64,000 nt of DNA from Caballeronia temeraria (lineage in GTDB: Bacteria > Pseudomonadota > Gammaproteobacteria > Burkholderiales > Burkholderiaceae), in assembly GCF_001544795.2 (NCBI RefSeq), contig NZ_FCOI02000003.1, positions 310,001-374,000 of the forward strand, given 5' to 3'. The notes below the pieces were generated by a model that had not been told where the DNA came from, searched no databases, and worked only from the letters and a program-made list of their open reading frames with translations. Shown here piece by piece: positions 34,332-41,807 of this stretch; within the stretch, counting starts at the first letter, position 1; every line of letters starts with the position of its first letter. A program made the translations under genes and the position numbers.

Positions 34332-35333
34332 ATGAAACCTCGCATCGCAGTGCTTCTCGGCGATCCCGCCGGCATCGGTCCCGAACTCATCGCGCGTCTC
34401 ATCGCGAAGCCGGAGAATCGCGCGCGCGCCGATCTGCTCATTATCGGCGACAAGCGCGAACTCGATGAAGGCATGAAGATCGCGCAGCAACGCTTCGAGT
34501 ATCGTGTGATCGAGAACGAAGCCGATGCCGCGCGCGATACCGACGTGCCCTCGCTCATCGATTTCCGTCTCTCCGACGACGCTGCATACGATCGCGCCGT
34601 ATCGACGGAACGCGGTGGCCGCTACAGTCTCGAAGCCTTCAGACAGGCACTCGCGATGACCCGCGCGAACCGCACGCAAGCCATGCTCTTCGCGCCCGTC
34701 AACAAGACGTCGCTGCACATGGCCGGCATGGAGACGAATGACGAGATGGAATGGTTCGCGCGCCAGCTCGACTACAGCGGCGCTTTCTGCGAGTTCAACG
34801 TGCTCGATGAACTATGGACCTCGCGCGTGACCTCGCATATCGCGTTGAAGGACGTGAGCGCGAGGCTCACGCCGGAGCGCATCGTCGGCGCGGTGCAATT
34901 GATTCATGATGGTCTGAAACGCGCGGGTGTGGAGAAGCCGCGCATCGCGGTGTGCGGCTTCAATCCGCACAACGGCGATAACGGCGCATTCGGACGCGAG
35001 GAAATCGATGTGATTGCACCAGCGGTCGTTGCGGCGCAGGAACAAGGTTACGACGCGCAAGGCCCCTTCCCCGCCGACACGATCTTCGTGCGCGCACGCG
35101 ATCAGAAAGTCTTCGACGGCGTTGTCACGATGTATCACGATCAAGGACAGATCGCGATGAAACTCATGGGTTTCTGGCGCGGCGTCACAGTGCACGGCGG
35201 CCTGCCCGTGCCGATCACGACGCCCGCACACGGCACCGCATTCGATATCCACGGCCAGGGCCGGGCGGATGTCGGCGCCACGCAGAAAGCGTTCGATATC
35301 GCCGTGCGCATGGCGCAAGATCGCGTGAGCTGA
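34332..35333 (+). CDS. PdxA-like (PdxA2-type) NAD-dependent dehydrogenase with altered metal site
   Basis: A 333-residue protein of the 4-hydroxythreonine-4-phosphate dehydrogenase family: LLGDPAGIGPELI at the start, FAPVNKTSLHMAG, TSHIALKDVS (second metal His), VCGFNPHNGDNGAFGREEIDVI and TMYHDQGQIAMK (third metal His), ending with GTAFDIHGQGRA. Where classical PdxA has GHTE with the first metal His, this protein reads NDEMEW, so the ligand is replaced, probably by Glu. PdxA2-type proteins oxidise phosphorylated four-carbon acids after a DUF1537 kinase; no such kinase is near here. The ATG at 34332 was preferred to the out-of-context upstream frame start. It probably performs an oxidation step in this catabolic operon. 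Confidence 0.85.
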   Translation: MKPRIAVLLGDPAGIGPELIARLIAKPENRARADLLIIGDKRELDEGMKIAQQRFEYRVIENEADAARDTDVPSLIDFRLSDDAAYDRAVSTERGGRYSLEAFRQALAMTRANRTQAMLFAPVNKTSLHMAGMETNDEMEWFARQLDYSGAFCEFNVLDELWTSRVTSHIALKDVSARLTPERIVGAVQLIHDGLKRAGVEKPRIAVCGFNPHNGDNGAFGREEIDVIAPAVVAAQEQGYDAQGPFPADTIFVRARDQKVFDGVVTMYHDQGQIAMKLMGFWRGVTVHGGLPVPITTPAHGTAFDIHGQGRADVGATQKAFDIAVRMAQDRVS

Positions 35334-35337
35334 CGCC

Positions 35338-36294
35338 ATGATGCAAGAACGCATCGAAGCCTTGCGCGAACGCTTTCTGGAAAGCGGCGACGACGCCGAT
35401 CTGCCCATCGTCGACGCACATCATCACTTCTGGGACGTGTCGCGCAACTATCATCCGTGGCTGCGCGATCTGCCGCGCATCGCCTTCCGGTATGGCGATT
35501 ACGCGTCAATCTGCAAGAACTTCCTGCCCGACGATTACTTCGCGCAGGCGGGCAATCATCGCATCGTGAAGACGGTGATGATGGAAGGCGAATGGGACCC
35601 GCGCGACGTGCTCGGCGAAGCGCGCTGGGCCACGGCGCTGCACGAACGCACCGGCTTGCCGAATGCGATGGCCGCGCAAATCTGGCTCGATCGCGACGAT
35701 ATCGCCGATGTCATCGACGCATATCGCGAGATGCCGCTCGTGCGCAGCGTGCGCCACAAACCGAAGAGCGTGCCGCGCGCGGAGCATCGCGCGGACTTCG
35801 CTGCACCCGGTTCGATGCGTTGCGAGCGCTGGCGGCGCGCCTATGCATTGCTCGCGCAAAGCGGACTGATGTTCGAATTGCAGGCACCGTGGTGGCACTT
35901 CGACGAAGCCGCCGAACTCGCGCGCGATTTTCCGCAGATGCAGATCATCGTGAATCATGCGGGTTTGCCTTCGGATCGCAGCGACGAAGCGCTCGCCGCA
36001 TGGCGCGCCGCGCTCGATGCGCTCGCGCAATGGCCAAACGTATGGCTCAAGATATCGGGTATCGGCGAAGCGGGCGTAAGCTGGAGCGTGGCGCGCAACG
36101 GCCGCGTCGTGCGCGATGCGATCGCAAGCTTCGGCGTCGAACGATGTCTGTTCGCGAGCAACTTTCCGGTCGATAGCCTCGTCGTCACGCTCGACGAGCT
36201 TTTCACGGGCTTCAAGACGATCGTCGCGGAACGCACGCGCGAAGAACGCCTCGCGCTCTTCTTCGACAATGCGAGCGCGCTGTACCGGATTTAG
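35338..36294 (+). CDS. COG3618 amidohydrolase (sugar lactonase-like)
   Basis: A 318-residue TIM-barrel hydrolase. LPIVDAHHHFWDVSRNYHPWLRD has the metal-binding HxH, and further landmarks are VVNHAGLP-like IIVNHAGLP, WPNVWLKISGIGE and LFASNFPVDSL (Asp/Asn metal region). COG3618 contains L-fucono- and L-rhamnono-lactonases, which open aldonolactones. That role matches the dehydratase encoded upstream. The gene starts 4 bases after the PdxA-like gene ends, with two consecutive ATG codons at 35338, so translational coupling is likely. Substrate inferred from family and context only. Confidence 0.85.
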   Translation: MMQERIEALRERFLESGDDADLPIVDAHHHFWDVSRNYHPWLRDLPRIAFRYGDYASICKNFLPDDYFAQAGNHRIVKTVMMEGEWDPRDVLGEARWATALHERTGLPNAMAAQIWLDRDDIADVIDAYREMPLVRSVRHKPKSVPRAEHRADFAAPGSMRCERWRRAYALLAQSGLMFELQAPWWHFDEAAELARDFPQMQIIVNHAGLPSDRSDEALAAWRAALDALAQWPNVWLKISGIGEAGVSWSVARNGRVVRDAIASFGVERCLFASNFPVDSLVVTLDELFTGFKTIVAERTREERLALFFDNASALYRI

Positions 36295-36318
36295 ACCCAT
36301 TACAGGAGACACATTCAA

Positions 36319-37239
36319 ATGGCTTCACCTGTTTATCGCGGCGTATTTCCCGTCGCTCCGACCATCTTCGACGATCAGGGCCGACTCGATCTCGACGGCC
36401 AGAAACGTGCAATCGACTTCATGATCGATGCCGGTTCGCACGGCGTTTGCATACTCGCTAACTTTTCCGAGCAGTTCGCGCTCTCCGATGCGGAGCGCGA
36501 CACCGTTCAGCGCACGGTGCTCGAACATGTAGCGGACCGCGTGCCGGTGATCGTCACGACCACGCATTTCAGCTCGCGCATTTGCGCCGAGCGCAGCCGC
36601 GCCGCGCAGGATGCGGGCGCCGCGATGGTCATGATCATGCCGCCGTATCACGGCGCGACGATTCGCGTGGGCGAGCGCGGCATTCACGAGTTCTATCGCG
36701 AGGTATCGGATGCGATCGACATTCCGATCATGATTCAGGACGCGCCCGTCGCGGGCACGCCGCTGTCCGCATCGTTTCTCGCGAAGCTCGCGCGCGATGT
36801 CGAGCATGTGTCGTACTTCAAGATCGAAACGGCGCAGGCTGCGTCGAAGCTGCGCGAGCTGATCGAACTCGGCGGCGATGCGATCGTCGGTCCGTGGGAT
36901 GGCGAAGAAGCGATCACGCTGATGCCCGACTTCGATGCGGGCGCGACCGGCGCGATGACGGGCGGCGGTTATCCCGACGGCATTCGCAAGATTGTCGACG
37001 CGTACTTTGCGGGCGATACCGACAAAGCTGCCGAGTTGTATCAGCAATGGCTTCCGCTCATCAACTATGAGAACCGCCAATGCGGTCTCGCGGCATGCAA
37101 GACCTTGATGAAGGAAGGCGGCGTGATTCGCTCGGACGCAGTGCGTCATCCGCTCGCGCCGATGCATCCCGCCGTGCGCGAAGGTCTCATGAAAGTCGCG
37201 CGCAAGCTCGATCCGCTCGTGCTGCGCTGGGGACATTGA
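36319..37239 (+). CDS. DHDPS/NAL-family lyase or dehydratase (2-keto-3-deoxy-acid enzyme)
   Basis: A 306-residue class-I aldolase-fold protein. The Schiff-base Lys is Lys168 in YFKIETA. The usual GTTGE substrate motif reads ANFSEQ (residues 48-53), and the family's YN motif with the catalytic Tyr reads QDAP (140-143). The QDAP form is what I recall for 2-keto-3-deoxy-L-arabonate dehydratases, which would fit a non-phosphorylating aldonate pathway after the enolase dehydratase. AGGAG precedes the ATG at 36319. It is the last gene of the operon; its stop codon abuts that of the convergent LysR gene at 37240. Confidence 0.85.
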   Translation: MASPVYRGVFPVAPTIFDDQGRLDLDGQKRAIDFMIDAGSHGVCILANFSEQFALSDAERDTVQRTVLEHVADRVPVIVTTTHFSSRICAERSRAAQDAGAAMVMIMPPYHGATIRVGERGIHEFYREVSDAIDIPIMIQDAPVAGTPLSASFLAKLARDVEHVSYFKIETAQAASKLRELIELGGDAIVGPWDGEEAITLMPDFDAGATGAMTGGGYPDGIRKIVDAYFAGDTDKAAELYQQWLPLINYENRQCGLAACKTLMKEGGVIRSDAVRHPLAPMHPAVREGLMKVARKLDPLVLRWGH

Positions 37240-38154
37240 TCAGCGCCGGCGCTTCTTCTTCGATTCGGCCTTGATTGCGGGAACGCCGACACGTTCCCGC
37301 AAATACTCCACAGTCCGCGCGCAACGTGCGGGCAGCGGCCATTCCGCGCGCCGGATGAGCCACAGCGTATCGACCACGGGCGCGCCGCATTCCACGACGC
37401 CGATCGCTTCCGGCTGCCCGAACGCGATGCGCGCATAACGCGGTATCACCGTGAAGCCGAGACCGCGCGCGACGAATTCCAGTATGAGGCTGATCTGATT
37501 GCTGAAGCCTTGCCGGCGCAGACTGCCGACGCCCGGATTGCCCGGAAAACGCCGGCTCAACAGGCGGCTCGCCGTCATATGCGCTTCCGGATAGTCGATG
37601 AAGCCCAAGCGTTCGAGATCGCTCCACTCGTGCACGTCTTCGTTCGCAGGCACGATGAGTTCAAGCGGCTCCTCGATGAACTTGCTTGCCGCAAGACGCG
37701 GATCGTCGGGCTTCAACGCGACGATGCCGAGATCGTAGCGGCTCTCCAGCACGGCTTCGAGCACTTCGGAATCCGGCGCGAAGCGATGACGCATCTTCCA
37801 TTCAGGACGCTGCTGCTGCAAATCCAGCAGCAGCGGAAACAGCACGAGCCCGATACTGCCCGGCGTGATGAGACCGATCTCGCCGGCTTCGTCCTCGCTA
37901 TCCGACAGGCGCGACGCGAGACGCTTGCGGGCCAGCTCCATCTCTTCGCAGTAGTCGATCAGCGCCCTGCCCGCCGGCGTGAGTTCGATGCCGCGCGGAC
38001 GGCGAATCACGAGCAGCCCGAGTTCGTCTTCGAGATGACGGAGGTGCTGGCTCACGGCCGCCTGTGTCAGATCGAGCCGCTCGGCGGCGCGCGTAAAGTT
38101 GCCGAGATCGACGAGCGCGAGAAAGGTGCGTAGCCATTGCGGATTGAGCATCAC
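37240..38154 (-). CDS. LysR-family transcriptional regulator (divergent to Old Yellow Enzyme)
   Basis: A 304-residue LysR protein with the HTH at the very start (LRTFLALVDLGNFTRAAERLDLTQAAVSQHLRHLE, about residues 8-42), a linker helix, and an effector domain from about residue 92 (GLITPGSIGLVLFPLLL). It ends in a basic tail (ESKKKRRR). The first two codons are both ATG (38154 and 38151). The gene diverges from the ene-reductase gene with a 91-base promoter region containing two palindromes, which makes control of that gene very likely. The inducer is unknown, perhaps an electrophile. Confidence 0.9.
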   Translation of the reverse strand: MMLNPQWLRTFLALVDLGNFTRAAERLDLTQAAVSQHLRHLEDELGLLVIRRPRGIELTPAGRALIDYCEEMELARKRLASRLSDSEDEAGEIGLITPGSIGLVLFPLLLDLQQQRPEWKMRHRFAPDSEVLEAVLESRYDLGIVALKPDDPRLAASKFIEEPLELIVPANEDVHEWSDLERLGFIDYPEAHMTASRLLSRRFPGNPGVGSLRRQGFSNQISLILEFVARGLGFTVIPRYARIAFGQPEAIGVVECGAPVVDTLWLIRRAEWPLPARCARTVEYLRERVGVPAIKAESKKKRRR

Positions 38155-38160
38155 AAAATT

Positions 38161-38184
38161 TTATCGAATCGATAATCTGCAGAT
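38161..38184. promoter_or_regulatory. LysR operator dyads before the Old Yellow Enzyme gene
   Basis: TTATCGaatCGATAA (38161-38175) is a perfect 6-3-6 dyad with T-N11-A spacing. ATCTGCAGAT (38175-38184) is an adjoining 10-bp palindrome. They begin 6 bases from the LysR start and about 60 bases from the ene-reductase start. Confidence 0.55.
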
Positions 38185-38245
38185 AGTTTTCATTATGACA
38201 CTGAACGGGTAATCTGAACGCCTTCATCGATTCAGAGAACCCCAG

Positions 38246-39346
38246 ATGTCAGCACTCTTTACTCCGTTCAAACTGAAAGACGTCACGCTGCGCAACCGCA
38301 TCGCCATTCCGCCGATGTGCCAGTACAGCGCCATCGACGGCTTCGTCAATGACTGGCACTTGAGCCATTACGCAAGTCTCGCGCGCGGCGGCGCGGGCCT
38401 CGTGATCGTCGAGGCGACCGGTGTCTCGCCGGAAGGCCGCATCACGCCGGGCTGCACGGGCCTCTGGGACGACGCGCATATCGAAGGCATGAAGAAGATC
38501 GCGGAAGCGATCAAGGCGGCGGGCGCGGTGCCCGGCATCCAGATCGCGCATGCGGGCCGCAAGGCGAGCGCGAATCGTCCGTGGGAAGGCGACGATCACA
38601 TTTCCTCCGACGATGCACGCGGCTGGGACACGCTTGCGCCATCGGCGGTTGCGTTCGGCGGCGGGCTGCCGAAGGTGCCCAAGGCCATGACGCTCGACGA
38701 CATCGCGCGCGTGAAGGCGGACTTCGCGGCAGCGGCGCGTCGTGCGCGCGAGGCGGGCTTTGAATATCTCGAACTGCACTTCGCGCACGGTTATCTCGCG
38801 CAAAGCTTCTTCTCCGTCGATGCGAACCAGCGCGACGATCAATACGGCGGCGATCTCGCCGGACGCAGCCGTTTCCTCGTCGAGACATTCGATGCTGTGC
38901 GTGAAGTGTGGCCGCAGAACTTGCCGTTGACGGCGCGTTTCGGCGTCATCGAATACGATGGCCGCGATGAAGCCACGCTGAAGGAGTCCATTGAACTGAC
39001 GAAGACGCTGCGTCGCAAGGGACTCGATCTGATGAGCGTGAGCGTCGGCTTTTCCACGCCCGATGCGCGCATTCCCTGGGGTCCGGCGTTCCTCGGTCCG
39101 ATCGCGGAACGTGTGCGTCGTGAAGCGGAGATTCCGGTTGCATCGGCGTGGGGTTTCGATTCGCCGCCGAACGCAGAACACGCTGTCGAGTCGGGTCAAC
39201 TCGATCTCGTGATGATCGGCCGCGCGCACCTTTCGAATCCGCATTGGCCCTATCAGGCGGCGAAGCAGTTGAAGGTCGAGAAGCCGTCGTGGGCCTTGCC
39301 TGCGCCGTATGCGCATTGGCTCGAACGCTACGCCGTTGCGGAATGA
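38246..39346 (+). CDS. Old Yellow Enzyme-family NADPH ene-reductase (XenA/YqjM-like)
   Basis: A 366-residue FMN enzyme. Cys25 in IPPMCQYSA, HAGRKAS (about residues 101-107), HFAHGYLAQSF with the two ligand-binding His, and the FMN-phosphate region MIGRAHLSNPHW all match the XenA/YqjM (thermophilic-like) class. Such enzymes reduce activated C=C bonds and some nitro compounds and are often part of electrophile stress responses. It is a single gene between a divergent LysR regulator and a bidirectional terminator. The residue-25 Cys tunes the flavin redox potential in XenA; its presence supports the assignment. Confidence 0.93.
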   Translation: MSALFTPFKLKDVTLRNRIAIPPMCQYSAIDGFVNDWHLSHYASLARGGAGLVIVEATGVSPEGRITPGCTGLWDDAHIEGMKKIAEAIKAAGAVPGIQIAHAGRKASANRPWEGDDHISSDDARGWDTLAPSAVAFGGGLPKVPKAMTLDDIARVKADFAAAARRAREAGFEYLELHFAHGYLAQSFFSVDANQRDDQYGGDLAGRSRFLVETFDAVREVWPQNLPLTARFGVIEYDGRDEATLKESIELTKTLRRKGLDLMSVSVGFSTPDARIPWGPAFLGPIAERVRREAEIPVASAWGFDSPPNAEHAVESGQLDLVMIGRAHLSNPHWPYQAAKQLKVEKPSWALPAPYAHWLERYAVAE

Positions 39347-39360
39347 CGTCGTGAAAAATA

Positions 39361-39391
39361 AAAAAGCGCGCGACGGTTGCGCGCTTTTTTT
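39361..39391. terminator. Bidirectional rho-independent terminator
   Basis: AAAAAGCGCGC (39361-39371) pairs with GCGCGCTTTTT (39379-39389) across a 7-base loop, with A-run and T-run on either side. It lies between the convergent ene-reductase gene and the gallate operon, touching the stop codon at 39390. Confidence 0.93.
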
Positions 39392-40082
39392 ATTTGACCG
39401 GCTGCATGCCGTGTTTGATTTTCGTGGCGTCCGTATCGCTTGAATCGAGAAATTCAAGGAATGCGCGAGCCTCTTGCGGTGCGGCGGCGTTGACGCCGAT
39501 CGCACCTTCGAAAACCGTCAGCGTTTGAATATCCGACGGTAACATGCCAAGCACGTCGATGCCTTCGAGACCGATCATCTCGCTCAGTTGCTGAAAGCCC
39601 AACTCCACTTCACCCCGCGCGATAAGCGTGCCCACCGCGACACCCGGCGGCGCCTGCACGATGCGCGCTGCGATGCGCTCTGCGACGCCCCAGCGCTCGA
39701 ACAGACGCGTCAGATAAACACCGCTCGGCCCCGTTGAATACCCGATACTGCGCGCCGCGAGCACGGCTTCACGCACGGCGGCTTCATCGGCGATGAAAGG
39801 ATGCGGCGCGCCCGACTTCACCGCGATCGCGATGCCCGAACGCGCGATGCGCACGCGGCTCGTTGCATCGACATATCCCGACGCCGCAAGACGATCGATC
39901 GCCTCCGATGCGAGCACGATGATGTCGAATGCCTCTCCATCCTCGACACGCTTGAACGCCGCGACGCCGCCCACCGATTCGATCGCGACACGCTGGCCCG
40001 ACTGCGCTTCGAATATCGCAGCGAGCGCATCGAGCACGTTGCGCGTCGCCATCGAAGAAATACCGGTGATGCTCATGCGCAT
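39390..40082 (-). CDS. ModA-like substrate-binding-fold protein without signal peptide, last gene of gallate operon
   Basis: A 230-residue protein with the two-lobed fold of molybdate/anion binding proteins: MSITGISSMATRNVLDALAAIFEAQSGQRV, then VGGVAAFKRVEDGEAFDIIVLASEAIDRLAASG, and SIGYSTGPSGVYLTRLFERWGV. Unlike exported ModA proteins it begins directly with the mature domain; there is no signal peptide, lipobox or membrane segment. Its ATG shares one base with the stop of the CHA aldolase gene (TGATG), so it is translationally coupled to the gallate operon. A cytoplasmic protein of this fold could bind a pathway acid or a metal, act as an isomerase-like or sensor protein, or be a tautomerase substitute. 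None of these is established. Confidence 0.8.
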   Translation of the reverse strand: MRMSITGISSMATRNVLDALAAIFEAQSGQRVAIESVGGVAAFKRVEDGEAFDIIVLASEAIDRLAASGYVDATSRVRIARSGIAIAVKSGAPHPFIADEAAVREAVLAARSIGYSTGPSGVYLTRLFERWGVAERIAARIVQAPPGVAVGTLIARGEVELGFQQLSEMIGLEGIDVLGMLPSDIQTLTVFEGAIGVNAAAPQEARAFLEFLDSSDTDATKIKHGMQPVK

Positions 40083-40765
40083 CAGTCGATATAGCGCAGA
40101 CCCGCTTTTTCCAGCGGTTCGCGCATTTTGTACATGTCGAGGCCGAGCACGCCGCTTGCGAGCTTCGCGCGCTTCTCTTCTTCGAGCGCCTCGCGCGCCG
40201 TGGCGTTATCGAACACCTGTTGCGCCGATGCGGACGGCACGACCACGACGCCATCGTCGTCCGCGACGATCACATCGCCCGGCGTCACCGAGGCGCCCGC
40301 GCACACGACCGGAATGTTCACCGAACCGAGCGTCGCCTTCACCGTGCCTTTCGAAGAGATCGCGCGGCTCCATACGGGGAAGTTCATCGCCGTCAGCACG
40401 CGCACGTCGCGCACGCCGCCGTCGATGATGAGCGCACGCGCGCCGCGCGCCTTGAAGCTCGTCGCGAGAAGATCGCCGAAGAAGCCGTCGGTATTGTCCG
40501 TCGTGCACGCGGCCACGACGATATCGCCCGGCCTGATCTGCTCGGCGGCGACGTGCATCATCCAGTTGTCGCCCGGTTGCAGCAGTACGGTCACAGCGGT
40601 GCCGCTCACCTGTGCGCCGGCGAAGATCGGCCGCATGTAGGTCTTCATCAGGCCGACACGGCCCATTGCTTCGTGCACGGTCGCGGAGCCGAGCGCGCCG
40701 AGCTTGTCCGCTGCATCCGTATTCGCGCGATCGATGTTGCGATACACCACACCCAGTTCGTACAT
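40082..40765 (-). CDS. ligK: 4-carboxy-4-hydroxy-2-oxoadipate aldolase (LigK/GalC, RraA fold)
   Basis: A 227-residue RraA-fold class II aldolase. [57 protein letters not shown] contains the GxxxD-like metal/pyruvate site (GDLLATS, then GGVRD). This signature is that of CHA aldolases, which split 4-carboxy-4-hydroxy-2-oxoadipate into pyruvate and oxaloacetate and also decarboxylate oxaloacetate. The ATG at 40765 follows AAAGGGACG; a longer frame overlapping the upstream gene was rejected. It begins one base after the hydratase stop and overlaps the downstream ModA-like gene by one base. Confidence 0.92.
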   Translation of the reverse strand: MYELGVVYRNIDRANTDAADKLGALGSATVHEAMGRVGLMKTYMRPIFAGAQVSGTAVTVLLQPGDNWMMHVAAEQIRPGDIVVAACTTDNTDGFFGDLLATSFKARGARALIIDGGVRDVRVLTAMNFPVWSRAISSKGTVKATLGSVNIPVVCAGASVTPGDVIVADDDGVVVVPSASAQQVFDNATAREALEEEKRAKLASGVLGLDMYKMREPLEKAGLRYID

Positions 40766-40766
40766 A

Positions 40767-41792
40767 TCAACGTCCCTTTGCTTTGAGCGCCGCATCGAGG
40801 CGCGGATACACGCGGCGTGCGTTGCCTTCGTAAATCTTGTAGCGCGCTTCCGGCTCGATCTGCGCGGCTTCGACATAGCGCTTCGTATCGTCGAAATAAT
40901 TTCCCGTTTCAGGATCGATGCCGCGCACCGCGCCGATCATTTCACTGGCAAACAAAATATTGTCGACCGGAATCACGCGGGTCAAAAGATCGATGCCCGG
41001 CTGATGATAGACGCAGGTATCGAAGAAGACGTTGTCGAGCAAATGCTCCTTCAGCAAAGGCTTTTTCAGCTCATGCGCGAGTCCGCGGAAACGTCCCCAG
41101 TGATACGGCACAGCGCCGCCGCCATGCGGAATCACGAACTTGAGCGCCGGGAAATCGCGGAACAGGTCGGACGTGAGGCACTGCATGAACGCGGTCGTGT
41201 CGGCGTTCAGGTAATGCGCGCCCGTCGTGTGAAAGCACGCGTTGCAGCTCGTGCTCACGTGAATCATCGCGGGGATGTCGTACTCGACCATCTTCTCGTA
41301 GATCGGATACCACGAGCGATCCGAGAGCGGCGGGCCCGTCCAGTGTCCGCCCGATGGATCGGGATTCAGGTTGATCGCGACATTGCCGTATTGCTCGACG
41401 CACTTCACGAGCTCGGGAATGCATGTCGAGATATCGACGCCCGGGCTTTGCGGCAACATCGCCGCCGGAACGAAGCTATCCGGAAACAGTTCGCTCACGC
41501 GATAGCACAGCTCGTTGCAGATCGCGGCCCACGTGCTGGACACTTCGAAGTCGCCGATATGATGCGCCATGAAACTCGCGCGCGGGCTGAACACGGTGAG
41601 ATCGAGGCCGCGTTCGCGCATCAGACGCAGTTGATTGCTTTCGATCGATTCGCGCAGTTCGTCGTCGCTGATATGCAACTCCGATACAGCCGGAATCTCC
41701 GAAGGATTCTTGATGCCGGCAATCTGCCGGTTGCGCCACGCTTCGAGCGCTTTTGGCGCGGTCGTGTAGTGGCCGTGAATGTCGATGATCAT
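40767..41792 (-). CDS. ligJ: 4-oxalomesaconate hydratase (LigJ-type amidohydrolase)
   Basis: A 341-residue amidohydrolase-superfamily TIM barrel. Metal ligands are readable: His6 and His8 (IDIHGHYT), a His in MIHVSTS (near 178), a His in VIPHGGGA (near 223) and a Glu in LFASEMIG (near 284), which is the pattern known for LigJ. LigJ hydrates 4-oxalomesaconate to 4-carboxy-4-hydroxy-2-oxoadipate in the gallate/protocatechuate 4,5-cleavage route. It is not the GalB (PIG-L/deacetylase-like) hydratase used in Pseudomonas. GGAG lies 8 bases before the ATG at 41792. It follows the transporter gene by 15 bases. Confidence 0.92.
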   Translation of the reverse strand: MIIDIHGHYTTAPKALEAWRNRQIAGIKNPSEIPAVSELHISDDELRESIESNQLRLMRERGLDLTVFSPRASFMAHHIGDFEVSSTWAAICNELCYRVSELFPDSFVPAAMLPQSPGVDISTCIPELVKCVEQYGNVAINLNPDPSGGHWTGPPLSDRSWYPIYEKMVEYDIPAMIHVSTSCNACFHTTGAHYLNADTTAFMQCLTSDLFRDFPALKFVIPHGGGAVPYHWGRFRGLAHELKKPLLKEHLLDNVFFDTCVYHQPGIDLLTRVIPVDNILFASEMIGAVRGIDPETGNYFDDTKRYVEAAQIEPEARYKIYEGNARRVYPRLDAALKAKGR

Positions 41793-41807
41793 CCGTTACT
41801 CCAGGTA

